This document shows, one piece after another, positions 53,954-63,163 of a DNA stretch of 64,000 nucleotides. The stretch spans positions 94,721 through 158,720 of the forward strand of contig NZ_FYEG01000004.1 in assembly GCF_900187855.1 (NCBI RefSeq), written 5' to 3'. The DNA comes from Actinomyces minihominis (GTDB taxonomy: Bacteria; Actinomycetota; Actinomycetes; Actinomycetales; Actinomycetaceae). Numbering within the stretch: position 1 is the first letter of the stretch; each line of letters begins with the position of its first letter. Below the pieces are notes generated by a model. It searched no databases. It was not told the DNA's origin and was given only the letters and a program-made list of their open reading frames with translations. A program made the translations under genes and the position numbers.

Positions 53954-56605
53954 TCACAACTCTTCTAGTAGTCCCCTGGCTCCACCGACCGCGACCGCAT
54001 CGCTCCTCTTGGAAACACCCAGTTTTTTGTAAATGGACTTGACGTGGGTCCGCACGGTGTTCTCAGAGATGTAGAGGGTCTCCGCTATTTCCTTGAGCGT
54101 TTCCACCGAGTCCAGGTGGAAGAGGATCTGCCTCTCTCGCTTCGTCAGGGTCACAATGGTGATTGGCTGGTCCGGACGCATCTGGACCTCATCAAACAGC
54201 ATCTTGATCTCACTTACTCCGACGCGCTCTCCCGCCTCAATGATGGCGGTGGCATCTGAATCGGAGAGGAGGGCGAGCGGGGTGCGTAGTCCGTACTCAA
54301 CCAGCATGGAGACCAGCTTTTCGATGACAAACTTTAGGTCCTGATCAGCATCGAACTGCGTGAGAATCGCAGCCTGGAGCGCAACCGCTTCAGTTCCGAT
54401 TCGAACTGTGAGGTCGTTGCGCTGCAGGGCTTTTGAGAGCATCTGCAAGGCCGGGGCAGGTCGTCCCAAAAGACAGAGCCCCCGGCTGTACACCAGCAGT
54501 TGGGCTGCGGGCGCCGTACGCAGATCAACCTGGTTGCGGAACTCTGCAAGATCCACAACCTCTCCCGTTGCGGCTTTGAGGAGCTGCTCGGCGTAGTCGT
54601 AGGTGGCCGCGGCATAGCTGGTTAACCCCTCAGACGCACGCCGACTTCTGCTGGCCTGCAACCGAACCAAACCCTCAGAAGCATTTTCGGACAACAGGTC
54701 TATCATCGCCTGCAGATGAGAAACTATGCCTGCATACTGATCGGCCTCCGGGATGATAACCAGGTTGTTCAAGGCCATTTCAGCGGCCTCCAGGTCGAAG
54801 CGCTCAAGGGCTCTCCCGACCCGGAAAACCTCCATCATCACATCGGTGCTGCCCGTAAGAAGGCTGCCCTTTTCAGCAAAGCCCGCCCCAAGTTCGAAGA
54901 GGCGTGCCGCCCGCTCAGCCGCAAACATGTCCCCCGCCAGTGCCGCAGCGGCCGCAAGGTGCGCATTGGCAAACACCCGCATTGACTCTGATGTACCCCA
55001 CTCTGCCACCTGCATCAGTGGTTCAAGGGCCTCCTGGAAAGCACCCGCCGTCAGCAATGTGGCAGCATTGGTTACCGCCGTAAACTCAGCCAAAGGAAGA
55101 GAGTTAGCCGGATCCTTCTGCATCTCAATCGAGAGTAGCTCCTGCGACTTTCTTGCGGACTCATAAGCCTGGACGATTCGTCCACACTTACGTAAAGCCA
55201 ACCCCTCGGTTGCATACAGCATTGCATCCCGCAACGGATCGGTCCGGTCTCTTTGGCTTCGGGCGGTCGACGCACTGCGGCTGAGGAGGTTCAGGGAAGC
55301 CGCCCGCCCCTCCCCGGAACTTCCGTAAGAGGCGGCAACCAGGCATCCCAGTTCGGGCTGGTACTCGGCAATGCTTTCAGGCACCCACCTCAGAATCCTT
55401 CGCAGATCCTCAAGTTTCATGCCGAGGATGGGGCCTGGGTTGGAGGCAACGATATGGGTGGCGTTGTGGAAAAGCTTGTTCTTCAGAGCGGTGACCAGAG
55501 CTGTCGAAACATCTCCGGTTTCAAGCTGGTACCTGACCGCACGCTCAGCACAGTCACTGATCACTCGGGCCGGCAGCGCTTCCACCCGAAGCCTTCGAAG
55601 CATCTCAAGCAGGTTCGGTGCATAGCTGAACACACCCGGCAAAACAGTATCCCAGGCCCCCACCCCCATCTCTTCGGCCTTTTTCAGCCAACCACCAACA
55701 TTCTTCTGGCCCAAGATGGTTTCGGCTAACTCTTCGGTGAAGGTGTCGACCACGCTGGTCCGAAAGAGGAAGGTCGCAAAACCAGGATCGCTCAGGGCGG
55801 GCTCTAGGGTCGAGCCGACAGCCGCGTACATGACGGTGTCCAAATCAACGCCATCCAGCTCACGCCCATTTTCTGCTGCAAGGACTAGGTTCTGCACGGC
55901 AGCCTTCGTCATGGCGACATTGCCGTGACCCGCGTTAGCGACCCTACGGATGGTTGCATTGGAAACCGAAGGGACGTAGTGGCGCAGGTACTGCTCCACT
56001 TCCTGCGGTGTAAAATCCAGCGCCTCAGGTCCGATGATCACCGTATCGAAGGTCTGCTTGGTTGCGGTGTCCTCAAGTTGACCGCGGGTCTGCGAGGCCG
56101 CGATTACAAAGAAGTTCTGGAACGTGCGAAGAAGCAGAAGGATGAACTCAGCATCCCTTCTGGTGAGGAAAGAAGAGTTGTCAAGGACAAGGTAAACGTT
56201 CTCTTTAGTGTTGGCTAGGTAGCGGAACACGCCCTCCATGGCCGGCGCAAAAAGTCCCTCACCACCCACTTCATCCGCTGCTTCACCAGCAGACGAAGCG
56301 CTGAGATCCACTCCCAGCTCGGTTGCGCAATGTTCCCAAAGTTTTATCGTCGGAACCGCTTCAATGACTTCACCGGAAGCGAGGATGCAGCGATTCAGCG
56401 GGTTGGCACTGAGGGCATTCACAACCTCAACCAGCAGTCCTGTCTTCCCTGACCCGGCCGGCGCGCGCACCACAACAAGGGGGGCCCCACTGAGTACCAG
56501 CTCAACCAGCCGACCCCGCTCCCAATGAACAGAGGACAGTCTCGGCACCACCAGGTCTGAGCTACTCACAGACAACAACCTCAAATCTCGCTCTACCACT
56601 AGCAA
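53954..56605 (-). CDS. Large ATP-binding LuxR/MalT-type transcriptional regulator
   Basis: An 883-residue STAND-like regulator. Walker A APAGSGKT is at about 48-55 with an N-terminal lead like MalT (PRLSSVHWERGRLVELVLSGAPLVVVRAPAG). A Walker B-like VYLVLDNSSFL (about residue 140) follows, then a long helical-repeat region (about 300-780, TPR-like), then a C-terminal LuxR HTH (LTKRERQILFHLDSVETLKEIAETLYISENTVRTHV). Such proteins bind an inducer and ATP, then activate promoters. It is transcribed in the same direction as the pilus operon and lies 462 bases beyond the sortase gene. The start is uncertain: TTG 56605 or GTG 56599. Confidence 0.88.
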   Translation of the reverse strand: MLVVERDLRLLSVSSSDLVVPRLSSVHWERGRLVELVLSGAPLVVVRAPAGSGKTGLLVEVVNALSANPLNRCILASGEVIEAVPTIKLWEHCATELGVDLSASSAGEAADEVGGEGLFAPAMEGVFRYLANTKENVYLVLDNSSFLTRRDAEFILLLLRTFQNFFVIAASQTRGQLEDTATKQTFDTVIIGPEALDFTPQEVEQYLRHYVPSVSNATIRRVANAGHGNVAMTKAAVQNLVLAAENGRELDGVDLDTVMYAAVGSTLEPALSDPGFATFLFRTSVVDTFTEELAETILGQKNVGGWLKKAEEMGVGAWDTVLPGVFSYAPNLLEMLRRLRVEALPARVISDCAERAVRYQLETGDVSTALVTALKNKLFHNATHIVASNPGPILGMKLEDLRRILRWVPESIAEYQPELGCLVAASYGSSGEGRAASLNLLSRSASTARSQRDRTDPLRDAMLYATEGLALRKCGRIVQAYESARKSQELLSIEMQKDPANSLPLAEFTAVTNAATLLTAGAFQEALEPLMQVAEWGTSESMRVFANAHLAAAAALAGDMFAAERAARLFELGAGFAEKGSLLTGSTDVMMEVFRVGRALERFDLEAAEMALNNLVIIPEADQYAGIVSHLQAMIDLLSENASEGLVRLQASRSRRASEGLTSYAAATYDYAEQLLKAATGEVVDLAEFRNQVDLRTAPAAQLLVYSRGLCLLGRPAPALQMLSKALQRNDLTVRIGTEAVALQAAILTQFDADQDLKFVIEKLVSMLVEYGLRTPLALLSDSDATAIIEAGERVGVSEIKMLFDEVQMRPDQPITIVTLTKRERQILFHLDSVETLKEIAETLYISENTVRTHVKSIYKKLGVSKRSDAVAVGGARGLLEEL

Positions 56606-57067
56606 TAACGGTCAATTAACCATTTCTAGCTCGCGGCAAGACCACGCACTACTACCTTCATTACAGCGTAATACGGGCTGTGCAGATTTTCTCTTCGTTA
56701 ACCACCCGATTCTGCAGCGCAAGCCCACACCCGAACTAACCCTGTCTCTCCCCAGTTTTCTCACCACCTTAATCATTGCAATCACGGGCAAATGTCCACC
56801 CACATCCGCGACGACCCCGGGTCATAATCACCAGGTTATCGCTAGTTTCACCTTTGAAACGATGTCCCTGGTCCGTCCAACTCTACACCCAACAAAACCC
56901 TGTTTGCCCAGCTCAGACGGTGTCTGAGGCAAACTCGCCCCACCGGTCCCAAACCGGATCGTCCCCCTCTGCAGAACTGCCTTCAAAGTTTGAACCATGG
57001 CCCGCACTGGGGCCTTAGGTCTCACAAAAGGCCTTCAGTTCAGCCAGCCTGCTCACTCCGGAAGGCA
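56606..57067. other. Gene-free 462-base spacer with palindromes
   Basis: No convincing gene. It holds a 13-base palindrome ATTACAGCGTAAT at 56660-56672, near the regulator start, which could be an operator. A strong hairpin (GTTTGC/GCAAAC and CTCAGAC/GTCTGAG) spans 56902-56934; read on the minus strand it is followed by a T-containing stretch and may end the pilus transcript. A small GGCCTT/AAGGCC repeat lies near 57010. Confidence 0.6.
56902..56934 (-). terminator. Candidate terminator of the pilus operon
   Basis: Stem of 6 + 7 base pairs (56902-56907 with 56929-56934; 56912-56918 with 56922-56928) with a 3-base loop and a bulge on one side. On the minus strand it is followed by AGGGTTTTG. 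It lies about 134 bases beyond the sortase stop. The T tract is short, so the call is modest. Confidence 0.5.
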
Positions 57068-58006
57068 CTACGGAGCTGACGGTGCGCTCGATCCCGCGTC
57101 CGCTGGAGCCTTCTTTGCCCGGCGTGGCGGGTATCCTGCACGCCAGACGTAAGCCCCCATCACCGCGATTCCGGCGCTTCCGGCGACGGACCACCAGGGG
57201 AACCCGGGAATGTCCGGTTCCGCTAGGGCTTCCTCAACATCCTCCAAGGGGGTGGGGGTGATGCGCTCTCCGGTGACCAGGTAGCGGTGGGTGTTGATCC
57301 CGAGCGGGGTGCAGGTCACCAGTGTCATCAGGTCTTTTCCGGCCTGCAGGCGGATCGCTTCGGACTCATCCGGGAGCACCACCCTGGTCTCTAGAACACG
57401 GTAGGTAAGGACATCTCCGAAGACTTCGACTGTGAAAGTCTCCCCGACCTCGACCTCATTCAGGTTGTTGAATAGAGTGGCCTTTGCCAGGCCCGTATGG
57501 GCCGTCAGGACCGCATGGGTATCGCTCCCACCAACTGGGAGGGACGTGCCCTGCAGGTGGCCGACCCCTCGCTCCAGCGTCTCATCTGCGGTGCCGTGGT
57601 AGACGGGAAGGTCAACATTGATTGAGGGGATCTTGAGCCGAGCCATGGTGTCGTGAACACCGGGGAGCAGGTCCCAGTAGCCAGCCCCATCGACCTCAAT
57701 CATCTGGGCCCGTTCAAGATCAGTGGTGGGTTTGCGGGAGGCAGATCCGACGATCACCTCGCCAGACCCCAGCATTTCGTTGTACTGGTGGGCCCGACTT
57801 AGTTCGAAGTCGTTCCCCGGATGAACCTCGTCATTAATTTTTGCTGCATAAGCCACGATAGCCTGGGACTGGTGGTACTGCGACCACCACGAAGCCGTGG
57901 AGGGATAGAGAAGGATGCCCAGTCCCACCAAACCGATAAGTGCGACCAGAAAGGCGAGGGCGTTCGGCCGCCAACCACGTTTGACCTGGGGGGTGCCGGA
58001 GCTCAA
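57068..58006 (-). CDS. srtC: Class C (pilus-assembling) sortase
   Basis: Membrane transpeptidase that links pilin subunits. About 312 residues: an N-terminal membrane helix (LAFLVALIGLVGLGILLYPS), then the sortase barrel, and a C-terminal helix (WWSVAGSAGIAVMGAYVW), the two-anchor layout of class C. Catalytic residues: His in HAVLTAHTGL, Cys in LMTLVTCTPLGINTHR, and Arg in INTHRYLVTGERI. The expected DPF/DPW lid motif before the barrel is not visible. The frame opens at TTG 58021, but TTG 58006 has AAAGG at a 7-base distance and is preferred. It follows the shaft pilin gene. Confidence 0.9.
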   Translation of the reverse strand: MSSGTPQVKRGWRPNALAFLVALIGLVGLGILLYPSTASWWSQYHQSQAIVAYAAKINDEVHPGNDFELSRAHQYNEMLGSGEVIVGSASRKPTTDLERAQMIEVDGAGYWDLLPGVHDTMARLKIPSINVDLPVYHGTADETLERGVGHLQGTSLPVGGSDTHAVLTAHTGLAKATLFNNLNEVEVGETFTVEVFGDVLTYRVLETRVVLPDESEAIRLQAGKDLMTLVTCTPLGINTHRYLVTGERITPTPLEDVEEALAEPDIPGFPWWSVAGSAGIAVMGAYVWRAGYPPRRAKKAPADAGSSAPSAP

Positions 58007-58027
58007 GGTGGGACCTTTCAAGATTGG

Positions 58028-58057
58028 AGCGGCGGAAAGGTAGTCCTTCCCGCCGCT
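58028..58057 (-). promoter_or_regulatory. Stable intercistronic hairpin between pilin and sortase genes
   Basis: A 13-pair stem (58028-58040 with 58045-58057; one G-U pair in the minus-strand RNA) with a 4-base loop and no T tract after it. It occupies most of the 56-base gap and ends 7 bases before the first possible sortase start. It probably stabilises pilin mRNA or limits readthrough and translation into sortase. Confidence 0.6.
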
Positions 58058-58077
58058 ACTTCACAGCTAGCCTGTGA

Positions 58078-59697
58078 CTATGCCTTTGTCCTGCGGCGCT
58101 GCACCAGGTACAGGCCTCCGGACAGCAGCACCAGTGCGGTGCCACCAATAATCATCAGGAGGGTGCCACTGGCACCCGTGTTCGGAAGATCAGGACCATC
58201 CTGCTGTGCGTTGACAACAGTGAACGTAAACTCTCCCTCGGCGATAGTGCCCGGTGTGATCGTCACGGGGTTTGCGATGGTCCCTGCCACGTAACCAACG
58301 GGGGCCTTAGTTTCGTAGACGCAGTAATCCTTGCTGGGGTTTTTCGGCGCCATATCGTCTTCAACGTTGCTCCAGTTACCGATCCACAGGTCGAGGGGAG
58401 CTGAGGCTGGATTGGTGCCGTCCCAGAGGACAACCCCGTCAGGACCCGAGGTGCCGGTGGCGATCTCACCGCTGGCCGGTGCTTCTGCCGCGCAGCCTTC
58501 GGTGCCCTTTTCAAAGACCTTGAACTCGGCGCCTTCAAGCACTCGAGCAGTGGCGCTGTCATCCGTCTTCAGGATAGAGAGCTGGCCCCAGTAGGACTCG
58601 GGGGTGTTCTCACCGCCAGTGACCTTGGAGTTGAAGGAGGAACCGTAGCCGTTACCCGGCGTGCCGGGCGCATTCTCAACCAGGCCTTCGCCGGGAACAC
58701 TCACTACCTCGGTGGTGAAGGTTACTTCAATGGTGGCGTCTGATGTCGAGCGTGCCGCGTTGACAGCAGCCAGCGCATCTCCCGTGAAGGACCAGACCAC
58801 CTGGCCCGCGGCATCCGCGGCGGGGCGAGTCAGACCGTCACCGGTGTACTCCACCCCACCGATCTTCACGATGGTTGTGTCCGTGAACTTCAGTTCAGTT
58901 GCAAGCTGGTCGTACACCGATGCCTCAGTCAGAGGGTCGAGGGTGTTGGGAATCGGAACCGTGATGGTCCAGGTCAGGTTTGAGCCCACCAGAATGCTGT
59001 CGGGACGCTTTTCAATCACCTTCCCAGGTGCGTCGGACTTCTGGTTCTTGGGGTAGACGTGAACATCGTAGGTCCAGACGTGGTTTGCACCCGTTTCGCC
59101 CGAGTAGCTGGGGTAGGGAACCGTCACAAAGAATGGTTCGACCGGCTGGACGACCGTAACACCCTGATCGGGCACACCCGGAATCACTGCATTCGATGAG
59201 TCAGTTTCGGTGATGTAGTAAAAGCCCAGACCGAAGTTAGGCGTGTTGACAGAGTCAAACTTCAGCTCGCCTTTCTCATCCGTCTCACCCTCAAACTCTG
59301 TTTCCGTGAAGCAGTACGAACCCTTTGCCGAACCCCAGTCAGCGGGATCGGTGTCGTAGGCTGCAACGATCAGGTTCCAGTCCTCAGCCTGAGTCACCTC
59401 AAGCGCCGCGCACTGCAGGCCCTGGTCCAGAACACCGACCTCTTGAACCTTGAACTTGATGCCCTTTGCAACATCCAGATCCAGCACGTCTCCGAGCTCC
59501 ACACCGTTGTTATCCAAGTCTGTGGGGAGGCCGATGTGCTTGTGAATAGTTAGCGAGCTGTCAGCATTCGGGTCAATGTTCCCTAAATCAGCCGCGATTG
59601 CGGACGTTGCCAGACCGGCTACTCCGACCAGACCGAGGGCGACCGCCCCCATGCTGGCCAGAGCTTTACGCCCCGCTGTTCCCTTAGTGTCTTTCAA
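58078..59697 (-). CDS. Major (shaft) pilin, LPXTG-anchored, SpaA/FimA type
   Basis: A 539-residue secreted pilin. Signal peptide: KALASMGAVALGLVGVAGLATSAIA. The pilin motif WTYDVHVYPKN (Lys about 215) supplies the side chain used for polymer bonds. An E-box-like YCVYETKAPVGY (about 455) marks a CnaB-type isopeptide domain. The C-terminus has the sorting signal LPNTG (about 505), a hydrophobic helix and RRRTK. Start is TTG 59697 with AGGAAG. It lies between the tip protein and the sortase and should form the fibre shaft, as in actinomycete type 1/2 fimbriae. Confidence 0.93.
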   Translation of the reverse strand: MKDTKGTAGRKALASMGAVALGLVGVAGLATSAIAADLGNIDPNADSSLTIHKHIGLPTDLDNNGVELGDVLDLDVAKGIKFKVQEVGVLDQGLQCAALEVTQAEDWNLIVAAYDTDPADWGSAKGSYCFTETEFEGETDEKGELKFDSVNTPNFGLGFYYITETDSSNAVIPGVPDQGVTVVQPVEPFFVTVPYPSYSGETGANHVWTYDVHVYPKNQKSDAPGKVIEKRPDSILVGSNLTWTITVPIPNTLDPLTEASVYDQLATELKFTDTTIVKIGGVEYTGDGLTRPAADAAGQVVWSFTGDALAAVNAARSTSDATIEVTFTTEVVSVPGEGLVENAPGTPGNGYGSSFNSKVTGGENTPESYWGQLSILKTDDSATARVLEGAEFKVFEKGTEGCAAEAPASGEIATGTSGPDGVVLWDGTNPASAPLDLWIGNWSNVEDDMAPKNPSKDYCVYETKAPVGYVAGTIANPVTITPGTIAEGEFTFTVVNAQQDGPDLPNTGASGTLLMIIGGTALVLLSGGLYLVQRRRTKA

Positions 59698-59788
59698 TTT
59701 CTTCCTGTTTCCTTCCGTTTAGGCGCCTTGGAGACACCAAGTTTGTGATTGACTTCTGAAGTTTTTCGCCACTTCAACTGAGGCAGAT

Positions 59789-62700
59789 TTACGCCGCTCG
59801 CCTCCTCAGATGGGTTGCGCCGACTACCGCCGCCAGTCCAACGACCGCAAGTCCCCCGATGAGGAACCAGGTTGCTGCGGTACCACCCGCATCGGGTAGG
59901 CGGGGCGGAATGGGAGCCATGTTGACGAACCGGTAGGTTCCCCTCTCACCCTGCTCAACTGAAACGGAAGCTGGATCTGCCTCCACCCAGCAGCTGGGAG
60001 TGTTGAAAGCCCTCGAGCTCATCACTTCGGGACAGGTCTCCAGGTCTGCCCCACCGATCCCACCGGGCAGGTACTGCTGGAATGCCCGCTGCAGGTAGGG
60101 GTAGGAGCTCTGTTCGGAGATGGCGTAGCGGTGATTGGGGAGGACGGGAAGCGAGTTCTGAGTCGTGGCATTCTCGTTGCCGGAAGCATCAACCAGGCTC
60201 GGTAGCTCCACGCCCGCAACACCCGGGGTCGCGCTCAACTCAAAGTCGCTGACAAGAGGACCCCAGTGGCCGTCAAGCTGCTTGAGAACCGTGAGTTCAG
60301 CAGTTTGGTTGGTGACCGTACACCTGACCGCCGCGTCTTGCTGCTCCTGCGCTCCGGAGCCAAGGACACTCACGACGCCCTCGTCCCCCAGACCGACGGC
60401 GTCCTCGAACGTGTTCTGTCCGATCTTGCGGTGTTCACACGACCAGTTCCCCAGCTGCGTGTAAGCATTGGCATTCACCGGGTCCACGCCGTTGGGGTCG
60501 ACCTTTTCGGTGAGGGCGTAGTCCCCCGGCTGAACCTGACGGGGCTGGGAGCACGCCACGACAGCGTCACCACCCTCAAGCGCAACATCCGTGAAACCAG
60601 CGTCCGCCTCCCCGTCAAGGTTTGCTGAGAGAAGCCAGTCTGTGGGTTGTGCCCCCGGGACCACTCCGCCCTCAACCTGCTCAACCCGCTTACACAGCTG
60701 GAGTGTCGGGACCGACCCATTGAGATAGTTGCAGGTCAGGGTCTCTCCCGGCCCCACTCCTGCGACGGTCAAACCACCCGTGGCTTCACTACCGGTGAGG
60801 TCGTAGGTGGCAGTTGTGCCGTCCGCCTTCTGGTGGGTGCAGCTCCCCTCGACGAATGAGAAGCCCTCCCGGTCTTCCTCCAGGACGGTCACGTTGGCCG
60901 TGGGTCGCTCCTCGCCCTCACCAGGACGTTCAAACCTGATCGTCCACTCAGCATTACCGTCCCCGTCGGTCGGTTGCGTGGCAGCGGCTGGGGCAACACT
61001 GTTGATCTTGCCCGTGGCGGCTCTGGCCGAGGCGGTCATTCCCCACCCTTCGGCGGGGACACTCGGACCCACACCACCGTCCTCCGGAAGCAGATCCTTG
61101 TGGAGGACGACCCTGGCTGGTGCGAAGGGGGTGTTCGTGAAGACGCAGACCACATTGGCCCCCGGCACAATCTCGTCGGGCGTCCCCGCCCCACCAATGT
61201 TGAGGGCGAACTCAAGAGACTCCCCCTCCCCACTGAGGAACGGCTCTCCCGGCGTTCCATCGCGGTTGAGGACGTGACACTCGTGTCGGGTCGCATAGTC
61301 CGCCCTCGTATCTGCGTTTGTGAAGGTTTCGGAAGCACGCAGAGTGCCGTCCAACTGAAGGACGTAGGGGCCGACTTGCCGCGCCTGTAGGCCGGGCGCA
61401 ACCCCCTCGGTTGTCACTCCTTCAAAGGGGAGGGCGGCAGAGCCGGCGATCCTCTCCGCTGAGAGAGCGAACTGGTCTGCACTTCCTCCGGTTCGGACCC
61501 CATCAACAACCTTCTGGATTGTGATCGTGGCCGGCGTTGAGCAGCTAGCCAGGTCGACAAGGTTGCCGTAGTCACCGAGCGATGTGCGGTTCGCGAAGTT
61601 CAGCGTCGTCGGGTCGGCGAGGGCGTTCCATGCTCCACTGCCACTCTGCTGGATGATCGCACTACCTGAGCCGGTGAAGGTAACCCCGTTGATTGGCTGC
61701 CGCATCCCTGAGGGAAGCTTTCCGGCGTTGATAGAGCCACTGACCGTGGGGACCTCGGTCAGGTTGTGAACACCCGGAAGATGCTGGAAGTCTTTCTGGG
61801 CAACCACACCTGAAGCGGTCAGCCCACCATTGGAATCAGAAATGATGAACTGGATGTTGTTCTGCGCATCAAATGCAAAGTCTCCATTCATCGCATTGGC
61901 GCTTGAGGTGAAGTCTTTCGGACGGGGTACATCAACGTGCGATACTTCGCCGGTTCGGCTTCCAACCCCAGGCGAGTACCTGTAGACGTGCATCCGCATC
62001 GGTCGGTTAGAGTCTGAACCCGGGCTCATTGAAAAGTAAGCGAAGTAAAACTCTTCACGCCCCTGGTAGATCGTCGAGTCCCCGGCCACCACATATCCCG
62101 CTGTTGGGGATAGAAGGTTCATGGTGAAGACCGAGTACGGGGACGTGTCTTGCGCGGGATCGAAACGGTAGACCGTTACCAACTTCGAGTTGCTGTTCTG
62201 CCCCGTGAAGTAAAAGACTCCCGTTGGGGTGACGCCCAGCGCGTTGGCAGTCTGCCCCTGCAGTACGTTCGAGGTCGAGTTGGTGACCTTGTTCAATGTG
62301 CTGTTGAGCGAAGTCCCCGCAGCATTGTGTGACCCACGGTAAATGGTGGTCAGGGTTGAGTCCGAAGCACTGCGCTGCAGTGTGTAGTAGCTGTTCGCGT
62401 AGGAGGGGTTGAGACAGACATTGTCTGTCAGCCCGACCCGGACCTGCAGTGCGCCAAAGTCCCAGGGCCCATTCGAAGGCCATCCCGTAGGGCTGTTGCT
62501 GCTACCACCCGGAATCTCAACCCAGTCCGTAGTGCTGGAGGCCCACTCATACCCCGGCATGGAACCGACGGGAAGAATGCGGTACCTCGACGCACTACTC
62601 ACCGAATGGTTGGTCTGTGAAGTCCCGCTGACTGCGGTCAAAGTCTTAACGGCGAAGTAACCGGGCCGAGGATCCTGATCCATGGAGTACATCGCGTTCA

Positions 62701-63163
62701 TCTGCGCCGCACACGGATCCTCAACACAGTCAGTGACGTTGTAGGTCGTTCCCCAGTTGCCACTCCCAGCGCGCGGTCCCTGAACAGAGACTGTGCTGCC
62801 ACCCATGTGAACGCCGGATGTATCCGTGACTTCCCAGACTAGATAGTTACGCCCTACCGGAAGGGCCAGTGGGATGCCGTTACCCTCGACGACCGCATCC
62901 TCCCCAACCACTCCTGACTGGATGTCAAGCACAGCGGGTGCGCTGCCCTCATCCTGAGGTTCAACCACCGGGTTGGTTCCAGTCGGGTCGACGCCACTCT
63001 GTGGTGCAGGGATTGTCGCACCCGCCACCGTCGAAAGACCGACTAGGGAAAGGGTCAGGAGCGTCGTAGCAGTTACGGTCGAAAAACGTCTAAGTCCAGT
63101 GCGCTGCAAGTTGGTCTCACTTAGGGTTCCCACAAAATGACGTTCATTTCGGGCCACCGACAC
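59789..63163 (-). CDS. Large pilus tip/adhesin-like surface protein with LPXTG-like anchor
   Basis: A 1124-residue secreted protein, first gene of the pilus operon, start GTG 63163. A signal peptide (about residues 24-50, RFSTVTATTLLTLSLVGLS) precedes an N-terminal region of about 500 residues rich in Ser, Thr, Asn and Gly with repeated beta-type segments (VWEVTDTSGVHMGG, YFTGQNSNSKLVTVYRF). Three or four prealbumin-like repeats follow (ITIQKVVDGVRT, LHKDLLPEDGG, CKRVEQVEGG, LTVLKQLDGHW). The sorting signal is LPDAG (about 1087), a variant of LPXTG with Ala in place of Thr, then a hydrophobic helix and RRRAA. Likely the tip adhesin, as in CafA or SpaC position. Binding partner unknown. Confidence 0.85.
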   Translation of the reverse strand: MSVARNERHFVGTLSETNLQRTGLRRFSTVTATTLLTLSLVGLSTVAGATIPAPQSGVDPTGTNPVVEPQDEGSAPAVLDIQSGVVGEDAVVEGNGIPLALPVGRNYLVWEVTDTSGVHMGGSTVSVQGPRAGSGNWGTTYNVTDCVEDPCAAQMNAMYSMDQDPRPGYFAVKTLTAVSGTSQTNHSVSSASRYRILPVGSMPGYEWASSTTDWVEIPGGSSNSPTGWPSNGPWDFGALQVRVGLTDNVCLNPSYANSYYTLQRSASDSTLTTIYRGSHNAAGTSLNSTLNKVTNSTSNVLQGQTANALGVTPTGVFYFTGQNSNSKLVTVYRFDPAQDTSPYSVFTMNLLSPTAGYVVAGDSTIYQGREEFYFAYFSMSPGSDSNRPMRMHVYRYSPGVGSRTGEVSHVDVPRPKDFTSSANAMNGDFAFDAQNNIQFIISDSNGGLTASGVVAQKDFQHLPGVHNLTEVPTVSGSINAGKLPSGMRQPINGVTFTGSGSAIIQQSGSGAWNALADPTTLNFANRTSLGDYGNLVDLASCSTPATITIQKVVDGVRTGGSADQFALSAERIAGSAALPFEGVTTEGVAPGLQARQVGPYVLQLDGTLRASETFTNADTRADYATRHECHVLNRDGTPGEPFLSGEGESLEFALNIGGAGTPDEIVPGANVVCVFTNTPFAPARVVLHKDLLPEDGGVGPSVPAEGWGMTASARAATGKINSVAPAAATQPTDGDGNAEWTIRFERPGEGEERPTANVTVLEEDREGFSFVEGSCTHQKADGTTATYDLTGSEATGGLTVAGVGPGETLTCNYLNGSVPTLQLCKRVEQVEGGVVPGAQPTDWLLSANLDGEADAGFTDVALEGGDAVVACSQPRQVQPGDYALTEKVDPNGVDPVNANAYTQLGNWSCEHRKIGQNTFEDAVGLGDEGVVSVLGSGAQEQQDAAVRCTVTNQTAELTVLKQLDGHWGPLVSDFELSATPGVAGVELPSLVDASGNENATTQNSLPVLPNHRYAISEQSSYPYLQRAFQQYLPGGIGGADLETCPEVMSSRAFNTPSCWVEADPASVSVEQGERGTYRFVNMAPIPPRLPDAGGTAATWFLIGGLAVVGLAAVVGATHLRRRAA

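Noticed and set aside
59698..59788. Small TGAAGT/ACTTCA hairpin between adhesin and pilin genes
   Set aside because: Six pairs with an 8-base loop is common by chance; not strong enough to list as a regulatory element.
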